A DNA stretch of 6,226 nt, taken from assembly GCA_017458545.1 (NCBI GenBank), contig JAFTBA010000134.1:1-6226 (forward strand), written 5' to 3'. The notes below the pieces were generated by a model, which was given only the letters and a program-made list of their open reading frames with translations, searched no databases and was not told the DNA's origin. The DNA comes from Synergistaceae bacterium. GTDB taxonomy: Bacteria; Synergistota; Synergistia; Synergistales; Aminobacteriaceae. Positions 1 through 5,627 of this stretch are shown here, in pieces (within the stretch, counting starts at the first letter, position 1; each line of letters starts with the position of its first letter). Both the position numbers and the translations under genes were made by a program.

Positions 1-351
1 ACAGAGTTCAAACACGGGTTACAGTTATCACTTTACGCGGCCATGTTCAGACATAACTATGAGGCTGAATTGTCGGGAGTATATATTCTTGGTCATGAGG
101 ACGGGAGAATCTCGGGGACTTTCACTGATAAGAGTGCAAAAATTTTTGCGGGGTTCACTGCTGATGGAAAAGCAGATGTTAATATCGGCGGACGTTTTGA
201 GGAGGGCGATTACGCTATGGAATGCGCAGTGAGAATACTGAAGTGCGGAGAGTTTGCGCCTGATTACGATTCTGAAAGGTGCAGGAACTGCCGAATAAAG
301 AGCGTTTGCCGTAAAGGAGAGTTCAAAGGTGAAGTAAGTGATAGGGATTAG
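1..351 (+). CDS. PD-(D/E)XK nuclease-family protein, C-terminal fragment (AddB/RecB/Cas4-like)
   Basis: This gene is open at the left edge: frame 1 has no stop before base 351, so the Met at base 43 is internal and 116 C-terminal residues are visible. Near the left end the motif QLSLYA (residues 8-13) matches the Q-x3-Y helix that follows the catalytic core in RecB/AddB/Cas4-type PD-(D/E)XK nucleases. The C-terminus carries C94-x2-C97-x5-C103, the spacing of the last three ligands of the [4Fe-4S] cluster that closes the nuclease domain in AddB and Cas4. The fourth ligand would lie upstream, outside the window; C75 and C82 are extra. The family cuts DNA ends during recombinational repair, often fused or partnered with a UvrD-like helicase. 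The catalytic D/E-x-K residues are not visible, so AddB, a stand-alone nuclease and a helicase-nuclease cannot be told apart. The last codons (D-R-D-stop) lie inside the repeat that follows, and the gene converges on the lipoprotein gene. Confidence 0.72.
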   Translation, partial: TEFKHGLQLSLYAAMFRHNYEAELSGVYILGHEDGRISGTFTDKSAKIFAGFTADGKADVNIGGRFEEGDYAMECAVRILKCGEFAPDYDSERCRNCRIKSVCRKGEFKGEVSDRD

Positions 352-406
352 GGGCTAGGGGCTAGGGGTTAGCTATCCCCCTCTCCCCTATACCCTATCC
401 CCTACA
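342..406. repeat. Heptameric G-rich/C-rich hairpin repeat, left copy
   Basis: On the plus strand there are four 7-bp G-rich units (GGGATTA 344-350, GGGGCTA 351-357, GGGGCTA 358-364, GGGGTTA 365-371). A short centre around TAGCTA (370-375) follows, then C-rich units (CCCCTATA 385-392, CCCTATC 393-399, CCCTACA 400-406). The arms are near-complementary, for example TAGGGG against CCCCTA, so each strand can fold into a long imperfect hairpin. The G arm alone is four G-tracts with 3-4 base loops, a canonical G-quadruplex pattern. The same GGGGTTAGCTA core occurs in the longer copy at 3771-3874, in the same orientation. Confidence 0.85.
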
Positions 407-414
407 CTCTTTAT
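350..414. terminator. Putative bidirectional terminator in the convergent gap
   Basis: The nuclease gene ends at 351 and the lipoprotein gene (minus strand) ends at 411, so the 59 bases between them serve both 3' ends. Almost all of this gap is the GC-rich hairpin repeat, which would fold in either transcript. On the plus strand the hairpin is followed by a weakly T-rich stretch (CTCTTTATT, 407-415). On the minus strand no T-run follows. Terminator function is inferred from position and folding potential; the missing strong U-tract makes intrinsic termination uncertain. Confidence 0.4.
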
Positions 415-3400
415 TCTATGGTTGGCTCATCTTCCCGTATTTCATTCACGGTATAGCGCGAACCTTTCTTGCTGATTCCGAATACTTCCCAGAAAGAACC
501 GTTCGGTGCTTCCTTAGGAGGCGAATATTTCTTCAGCAGGCTTCCCTTGTAGTACAGCCATACGCCCGGCCTTGCACCGTTCCAGTCAGCCTTCTCGCTT
601 CCGTCCCAAGCAACATAGTACTTGTATTCGGTCGAGACAAAATTAGTGTACAGTGTGTATTTTATTTTGCCGCTGTTCTGCGATGAGTACCGGCCCGATT
701 CTCGTCCGTTCGGCGCAAACGTATGTACATCATTTTTGTTGACGTCCTGCATTGTGCCGTTCGAATACTTCATCAGCATGTGAGGCTCCAGGAATGTCTT
801 TGAGCTTTCAAGACAGACCATGTACCTGGCGTTAGTGGCCGCATAGAGAGTCATGAAGATCTTTCTCGTAGTTCCTTTGCCGGGAGGAACAATGACCTTG
901 AAGCTGTGATCGTCATAGCCTGATTTGCTGACGTAAACAGTATAGTACCCTGAGTTTACATTTTGGAACGTGTATTTACCCGTTGATGTCCATGATGAAG
1001 GCGAGCGCGAGACCAATGTGTAATCGTTCGTGATACTGACTGCTGCACCGTTCACGGTATGACTGTTTGTGTCATATAAATATACATCGAGCGTTCCCGT
1101 TCCTGTTTTGACTAGTTCGACTTCAGTATTTACCGTCCTGTCAGCAGGAATATATATCCTTGTCTGGTACGGCCTGTAGCTCCCGTAAGTCGGTGAAACA
1201 AGAAGCGTATAGTTCCCGGCATCGGCTTTAAGCTCGAAGTTTCCTTTTGAGTCCATCGCTGCTTTTTCCTCGACAAGCCCTGAGCTTCCCCTGAGAGTGA
1301 TTGTTGCACCGCCCGTTATCATCTCTCCGTTATCCCAGTCCTCAATACTGCCTTTCAGAGTTCCTTTAGCGTCGCTTATTTCAACTTTGTCAAAAGCCTT
1401 CTTTATCGTTATGATTTTCATCTCGGGAAGCCTAAACTGACGTGCTGCCCTTATAACGTTTCTCCTGACTGTATGAAAATTTGAAGTGCTGTCAAGTCCC
1501 ATACTCAGCGACTTGTACCATACTCTGCCGAGTTCGTACCATGTAAGAGCCTGTGTACTTGAGCGTCCTATGTCCGATGCTCCGTCCTGGTGCATAAGGT
1601 ATGCCGCATGAGTAACGAGACGGCAGTATGTATGGCAGCCGTTGCCGTCATTACCGTAAGGGAGCACTTTCCCGTAATGGTCGTAGAGTTCCGCCATTGT
1701 CTTTATACCTGAAAGCCCGTAACTGCTGCGCGCTGATTCCGAAAGAGACTTAACGGAAATATCTTCCCTTGCGTCACGAAGACATGCAGTCTTGTCGATG
1801 AAGTAAGTTATTCCAGTTTCAGGGTCGCCGTCATTGTCAGCCCTCCAGCCGTGCCTCCAGTCCTGATCCCTTAAACAGCCGAAAATGTCAGCGTAGCCGT
1901 CATCAATAGCTCCTGTTGCGTTTTGGTAAGGTATACCGCCCGTAACGTAGTGGAGTACTGCATGGCCTGTTTCGTGCGTCAGGGTGTCGAGACCCATTGC
2001 GCGTGTCAGGTTGTACTCTGAGGTGTCTCCGATGTCGCCTACACTGATTGTTTCGGTTGCGGAGTTCCAGCAGGCATTATCATTAAGTCTTGAAACATGT
2101 GTTACGAGGTTTATTGTCATTCCCTTGTCATCGAGCGAGTTCCTGTTGAAAGTATCCTTCCACCAGCGAATAACTGTCCTCATGTTAGTGTAAGCCGAAA
2201 CCTGATGTTCGTCATTCCATGAATTTGAAGTGGAGACGAAGTACGAGACTTTAGGTATGTCGGTGTCTGATTTGCCGCCTGAATATATTATGACTTCGGG
2301 CAGGCCGTCCGTACCGCTGTCGCGCATGGATTTTTGAAAAGACAAGCCTACAGTAACGGGAAATCTCTTGTACTCTCCGAGTTCGTCATACCCGTAATTG
2401 TAAGTTACCCATGTGCAGACGTTATCGAGAGTCCTAATCACCGACAAATCTACAGCACTGATTATCAGCGTCTGATTAATGTCAGTCCCCGAAACTTTCA
2501 CTAAGAACGCAGGAACAGGATTCTTCTCGTACTCGCCGAGAGTGTAAATGATTTTCTTCGTCTGCGATGAGTCAACTTCGAGTCCTGTTACGCCGGGATA
2601 GCCGTCTATTGCGGAACGTTCAGCGTCTTCATTTGAGTAGATGAAGTATACGCCGCTGGCGAACGCAGTATCGAGGCTCTCAGTTGCAATGAAAGTTGAA
2701 CTGAGGAAGTCCGAATCTCCTGAGGCATTCGCGGAAACCATGAGCGTCCTTCCGTAAACATCGTAGCTTTCTCCTCTTCCGTATGCAGCGTAGACCTGTT
2801 TGAACGAGTACTGTGCTCCGTATTCGTCCTTAGCGACATTGAGGGGTATTGTCTCGCTGTAAGGGTCATTAATCCCAAGAGCTTCGTGAATACCGTAGAC
2901 TGCATCGAGAGCGTCATCGGCGTTAGTGATTTCGAGTTCGGAGAATTTACCGTCGATGTGCCTTATCTGCTCGTCGTTGTCATCATAAACGATATTGAAA
3001 GCGTCATTGCTCTCGTTCATCAACATGATTAAATCGCCGTTAACGGGAGTGAAGGGATTTTCGTCAGTATCGGCCTTCATGTCGGCAATGCTTCGTGTTC
3101 TAGCTTTTATGACTGTGAGTCTGAACTCTTTGGCGGCTGATTTATCACCGCTTCTCACTGTTGCAGTGAGTACTACATCGGCGTTGCTTCCCGAAGGTCT
3201 GGTTACTTCACCTGTAGCTGATACTGCACCTGAGCTGCTGCTCCATGAGACGTTTGCGCCCAGAGATTCATTCGTGAGCGTTAATTTTCTTGTAACGTAA
3301 CCGTGGTTGTCTCCGTCCTGATAGATTATGCCGACCAAAGCAGCTGCGAAATCTACTGCGTTCTGTTCGGGGTCATCGTCAGCCCACTGGGCATAGAGCG

Positions 3401-3743
3401 TCAAATCTTTTGAGATTCTCTCGCCGTCCTCACCGAACACGAAGACTTCCTTAAACCTGTTGTTGTCCCTGAACCAGCCCGAAAAGATTGAAGCTGTTTT
3501 AACGGGGGCATACGGCTCTTCAATCGTGGAGTCTGCACTGACGGTTATGTTTTCTACGGGAGAACCGCCGTTTGAATCGAACGTTACGGTGAAAGACTCT
3601 CCTTTGCTTTCAGGCTCGTCTTTGCCCGGGTTGTTGTTAATGTAACTGACACCGCCGCCGCTGCCTCCGCAGCCTGAGACGGATATTAGAGCGAAGAGAA
3701 TGAAAATAAGCACAACGAACACAGAAAACTTCTTGCCTGTCAT
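411..3743 (-). CDS. Multidomain lipoprotein with M4 (thermolysin-type) metallopeptidase domain
   Basis: This is a predicted surface- or periplasm-facing protease of 1110 residues. The signal peptide (1-24) ends in lipobox V-S-G-C with lipidated C25; Gly at +2 suggests outer-membrane sorting if the cell is diderm. Next come a Gly-rich linker, an InlB/Flg_new repeat (about 51-120, ending LYAQW), an atrophied bacterial Ig-like domain (about 127-213) and an FTP/PepSY-like propeptide (about 275-440, with FKQVYAAYGRGESYDVYG). The M4 domain (about 445-775) has DNACWN 555-560 (thermolysin NNAFWN), HETGH 590-594, GAIDD 611-615 with D619, R656, D699 and catalytic H704. Two carboxypeptidase-regulatory-like beta domains follow (about 787-878 and 883-966), then an unrecognised C-terminus (967-1110). 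The third zinc ligand, Glu166 in thermolysin, is Asp here (D615). Six cysteines (443, 558, 623, 654, 703, 707) lie in or near the catalytic core. The start is supported by a ribosome site and the signal peptide. Substrate is unknown. Hairpin repeats sit on both sides of the gene. Confidence 0.9.
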   Translation of the reverse strand: MTGKKFSVFVVLIFILFALISVSGCGGSGGGVSYINNNPGKDEPESKGESFTVTFDSNGGSPVENITVSADSTIEEPYAPVKTASIFSGWFRDNNRFKEVFVFGEDGERISKDLTLYAQWADDDPEQNAVDFAAALVGIIYQDGDNHGYVTRKLTLTNESLGANVSWSSSSGAVSATGEVTRPSGSNADVVLTATVRSGDKSAAKEFRLTVIKARTRSIADMKADTDENPFTPVNGDLIMLMNESNDAFNIVYDDNDEQIRHIDGKFSELEITNADDALDAVYGIHEALGINDPYSETIPLNVAKDEYGAQYSFKQVYAAYGRGESYDVYGRTLMVSANASGDSDFLSSTFIATESLDTAFASGVYFIYSNEDAERSAIDGYPGVTGLEVDSSQTKKIIYTLGEYEKNPVPAFLVKVSGTDINQTLIISAVDLSVIRTLDNVCTWVTYNYGYDELGEYKRFPVTVGLSFQKSMRDSGTDGLPEVIIYSGGKSDTDIPKVSYFVSTSNSWNDEHQVSAYTNMRTVIRWWKDTFNRNSLDDKGMTINLVTHVSRLNDNACWNSATETISVGDIGDTSEYNLTRAMGLDTLTHETGHAVLHYVTGGIPYQNATGAIDDGYADIFGCLRDQDWRHGWRADNDGDPETGITYFIDKTACLRDAREDISVKSLSESARSSYGLSGIKTMAELYDHYGKVLPYGNDGNGCHTYCRLVTHAAYLMHQDGASDIGRSSTQALTWYELGRVWYKSLSMGLDSTSNFHTVRRNVIRAARQFRLPEMKIITIKKAFDKVEISDAKGTLKGSIEDWDNGEMITGGATITLRGSSGLVEEKAAMDSKGNFELKADAGNYTLLVSPTYGSYRPYQTRIYIPADRTVNTEVELVKTGTGTLDVYLYDTNSHTVNGAAVSITNDYTLVSRSPSSWTSTGKYTFQNVNSGYYTVYVSKSGYDDHSFKVIVPPGKGTTRKIFMTLYAATNARYMVCLESSKTFLEPHMLMKYSNGTMQDVNKNDVHTFAPNGRESGRYSSQNSGKIKYTLYTNFVSTEYKYYVAWDGSEKADWNGARPGVWLYYKGSLLKKYSPPKEAPNGSFWEVFGISKKGSRYTVNEIREDEPTIE

Positions 3744-3753
3744 GAAAAATCAA

Positions 3754-3761
3754 TCCTCTCT
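3754..3761 (-). promoter_or_regulatory. Ribosome binding site of the lipoprotein protease
   Basis: On the minus strand AGAGAGGA lies 10 bases upstream of the ATG at 3743. It fixes the start directly before the charged n-region (TGKK) of the signal peptide. The hydrogenase gene has a similar purine block (AGAGAGGGG). Confidence 0.7.
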
Positions 3762-3762
3762 G

Positions 3763-3830
3763 AAAAATTTAGGGGTTAGCTAGGGGTTTAGGGGCTAGGG
3801 GCTAAGGGTTAGGGGTTAGCTACTCCCCTA
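3763..3830 (-). terminator. Putative terminator of the hydrogenase operon
   Basis: Downstream of the hydrogenase stop, the minus-strand transcript runs through the G-rich arm (TATAGGGG, near 3825-3832), the TAGCTA centre and the C-rich arm. The last C-unit (CCCCTA, 3771-3776 on the complement) is followed by AATTTTT (3763-3769). A GC-rich hairpin ending in a short U-tract is the layout of a Rho-independent terminator. Several alternative pairings are possible because the arms are periodic, so the exact stem is uncertain. Confidence 0.45.
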
Positions 3831-3874
3831 TACCCTATACCCTATGCCTTATGCCTTATGCCCTATACCCTGTA
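3771..3874. repeat. Heptameric G-rich/C-rich hairpin repeat, right copy
   Basis: On the plus strand the G arm has six G-tracts (3772, 3783, 3791, 3798, 3806, 3812), largely as 7-bp units GGGGCTA, GGGGCTA, AGGGTTA, GGGGTTA (3791-3818). The centre is TTAGCTAC. The C arm is seven exact-length heptamers from 3826 to 3874: CCCTATA, CCCTATA, CCCTATG, CCTTATG, CCTTATG, CCCTATA, CCCTGTA. A GGGGTTAGCTA block also occurs near the start of the copy (3772-3782) and again at the centre (3812-3822). It ends two bases before the hydrogenase stop codon. Compared with 342-406 it has the same plan and orientation but more units, consistent with slippage-driven length change. Confidence 0.88.
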
Positions 3875-3876
3875 AA

Positions 3877-5607
3877 TTACTTCCAGAGCTCCCATTTTGT
3901 CTGGTCAGTATGAAGAAGGTGATGAGCTTTTTCGCTTCCGGGTTCACCTAAGTATTCTTTGTAGCACTGAACGATTGAGGGGTTCTCGTGCGAGAATCTC
4001 AGGTTCATCTTCCTGTCCATATCAAGAAGTATCTTGCCTCTTCCTTCGCCGAGTTCGCAGCCCTCTTCAATAGGCTGACCGCCTCCGCCTGCGCACCCTG
4101 TAGGGCAGGCCATGCACTCGACAAAATCATAATGAACTTTGCCGTCCCTGATGTCCTCGCAAAGTCTCCTGATGTTACCGAGACCGTGAGCGACTCCGAT
4201 TCTCAGTTTCGTTCCTGCAATCTCGAACTCAGTCTCTTTGATTCCGTCATAGTCACGAACATACCTGAATGCGTTAGGATCAGGATTGTTACCGGTAACC
4301 AGCTTGTAGGCCGTTCGCAATGCAGCCTCCATGACTCCGCCCGTTGTCCCGAAAATATGTCCTGCACCCGATGCAGTCCCTAAAGGCGCGTCAAATACTC
4401 CGTCCTCAAGTGCCTTAACGTCAATACCTTCTGACTTGATGAGCCTGTCGAGTTCGCGCACTGTCAGCACAACATCAACATCACGCGCTCCCGAACTGTT
4501 CATGCACTCAACATCGCACTCATACTTCTTGGCCGTGCAGGGCATGAATGATACGTGATAAATTTTCTCAGGCTCAACGCCGAGTATCTGAGCGTACCAT
4601 GATTTGATGATTGCGCCGAACATCTGCTGAGGTGATTTTGCTGACGATAACTGCGGAACAAGCTCAGGAAATTCCATCTTGATGAATCTCACCCAGCCCG
4701 GACAGCACGAAGTAAACATCGGGAATTTCTCGTTCTTAGCGTTCTTGAGTTTACCTACGAACTCGCTAGCTTCCTCCATAATCGTTAAGTCAGCAGAGAA
4801 GTCAGTATCAAAAACGTAATTGAACCCCACAGCCCTCAACGCAGCTGCGAGTCTTTCAGCGCTTGCTTCCTCGTGTGAAAGTCCGAGCTTTTCGCCCCAT
4901 GACGTTCTCACAGCAGGAGCTACCGACGCAATCATAATCTTATCGCCGTCAGCAAAAGCATCGCGTACTTTCTGAGTGTCATCGCGTTCAACGAGAGCGC
5001 CAACAGGGCAATGAGTAATGCACTGACCGCAGACTGTGCAATGAACTTCGGGGTCAGTAATTTTCTTGCCGCCCGTAACTCCTACTGTAGTGCGTGAACC
5101 TGATTTAGCGATGTCCCAGACGTTCATCTCCTGAATCTTCTCGCAGACCTGTACGCACCTCATGCACTTAATGCACTTGTCATCATTCCTGATTAACGGG
5201 AACTCGCTGTCCCACTTGAACGCTGCGATGTCCTCATGATAAGGGAACGTGTTAATTCCTAAATCGTTGGCAGTCCTCTGAAGCTCGCAGTTACCCGAAC
5301 GAATGCACTCGGCACATCTTGCATTGTGCTGTGAAAGGATTAATTCAACGTTTGTGCGTCTTGCCTGACGGACTTTAGGGCTGTTGGTGATGATCTTCAT
5401 GCCTTCCTGAACGTAAGTGTTGCAGGAGGATACGAGCCTGTCTAAGCCTTCGATTTCGACAACACAGACACGGCATGCGCCTATTTCGTTTACTTTTTTG
5501 AGGTAGCACAAATGCGGAATGGTTATGTGATTAAGTTTTGCGGCCTCAAGTATCGTTGTGTTTTCGGGGACTTGTATTGCTTTGCCGTTAATTGTTGCGT
5601 TTACCAT
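3877..5607 (-). CDS. [FeFe]-hydrogenase, HndD/HydA-type catalytic subunit
   Basis: This is a complete 576-residue cytoplasmic [FeFe]-hydrogenase catalysing 2H+ + 2e- <-> H2, close to the length of HndD-type subunits. In order it has a 2Fe-2S ferredoxin domain (C34, C45, C48, C62), a His-Cys [4Fe-4S] site (H94, C98, C101, C107) and two ferredoxin-like [4Fe-4S] clusters (C145/148/151/155 and C190/193/196/200). The H-cluster domain has TSCCPGW (C302 ligand, C301 the proton-relay Cys), MPCTAKKYE (C357, E363) and ECMACPTGCAGGGGQP (C501, C505). The C-terminal small-subunit segment is SHENPSIVQCYKEYLGEPGS. All H-cluster ligands are present, so it should be active once HydEFG (not in the window) mature it. 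T503 replaces the Gly commonly seen in the third signature. The ATG overlaps the stop of the upstream GltD-like gene by 7 bp, implying one operon and an NAD(P)H-linked role. Adjacency to a GltD-like protein matches the glutamate synthase-linked (A2) class; A3 bifurcating enzymes are the alternative. Confidence 0.95.
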   Translation of the reverse strand: MVNATINGKAIQVPENTTILEAAKLNHITIPHLCYLKKVNEIGACRVCVVEIEGLDRLVSSCNTYVQEGMKIITNSPKVRQARRTNVELILSQHNARCAECIRSGNCELQRTANDLGINTFPYHEDIAAFKWDSEFPLIRNDDKCIKCMRCVQVCEKIQEMNVWDIAKSGSRTTVGVTGGKKITDPEVHCTVCGQCITHCPVGALVERDDTQKVRDAFADGDKIMIASVAPAVRTSWGEKLGLSHEEASAERLAAALRAVGFNYVFDTDFSADLTIMEEASEFVGKLKNAKNEKFPMFTSCCPGWVRFIKMEFPELVPQLSSAKSPQQMFGAIIKSWYAQILGVEPEKIYHVSFMPCTAKKYECDVECMNSSGARDVDVVLTVRELDRLIKSEGIDVKALEDGVFDAPLGTASGAGHIFGTTGGVMEAALRTAYKLVTGNNPDPNAFRYVRDYDGIKETEFEIAGTKLRIGVAHGLGNIRRLCEDIRDGKVHYDFVECMACPTGCAGGGGQPIEEGCELGEGRGKILLDMDRKMNLRFSHENPSIVQCYKEYLGEPGSEKAHHLLHTDQTKWELWK

Positions 5608-5627
5608 TTCACTTCACGCCCCTCTCT
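5601..5627 (-). promoter_or_regulatory. Ribosome site and coupled start of the hydrogenase gene
   Basis: AGAGAGGGG (5619-5627 on the complement) lies 11 bases before the ATG at 5607, inside the end of the GltD-like gene. Start and stop share ATGGTAA (5601-5607), so ribosomes finishing the upstream gene are placed on the hydrogenase start. This supports translational coupling of the two subunits. Confidence 0.7.

Noticed and set aside
43..45. ATG as the start of the nuclease-like gene
   Set aside because: The frame continues without a stop to base 1 and encodes the conserved QLSLYA motif upstream of this Met. The gene is a fragment cut by the window edge.
1984..3645. Open frames on both strands inside the lipoprotein gene
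   Set aside because: They are short and Ser/Thr/Leu-rich, with no motif, and overlap the well-supported metallopeptidase reading frame.
411..3743. Protease as a pseudogene because of the Glu-to-Asp change
   Set aside because: The 1110-codon frame is intact, the other catalytic residues, signal peptide and ribosome site are all present, and Asp can bind zinc.
3771..3874. CRISPR array or chromosome telomere
   Set aside because: The units are 7 bp with no spacers, so it is not CRISPR. G-rich and C-rich arms facing each other between genes do not fit a terminal telomere.
342..3874. Insertion sequence or composite transposon
   Set aside because: No transposase, recombinase or target-site duplication is visible. 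The repeats alone do not show a mobile element.
3988..4558. Plus-strand open frames inside the hydrogenase gene
   Set aside because: They lie antisense to a fully conserved hydrogenase, have no recognisable domain and look like frame shadows.
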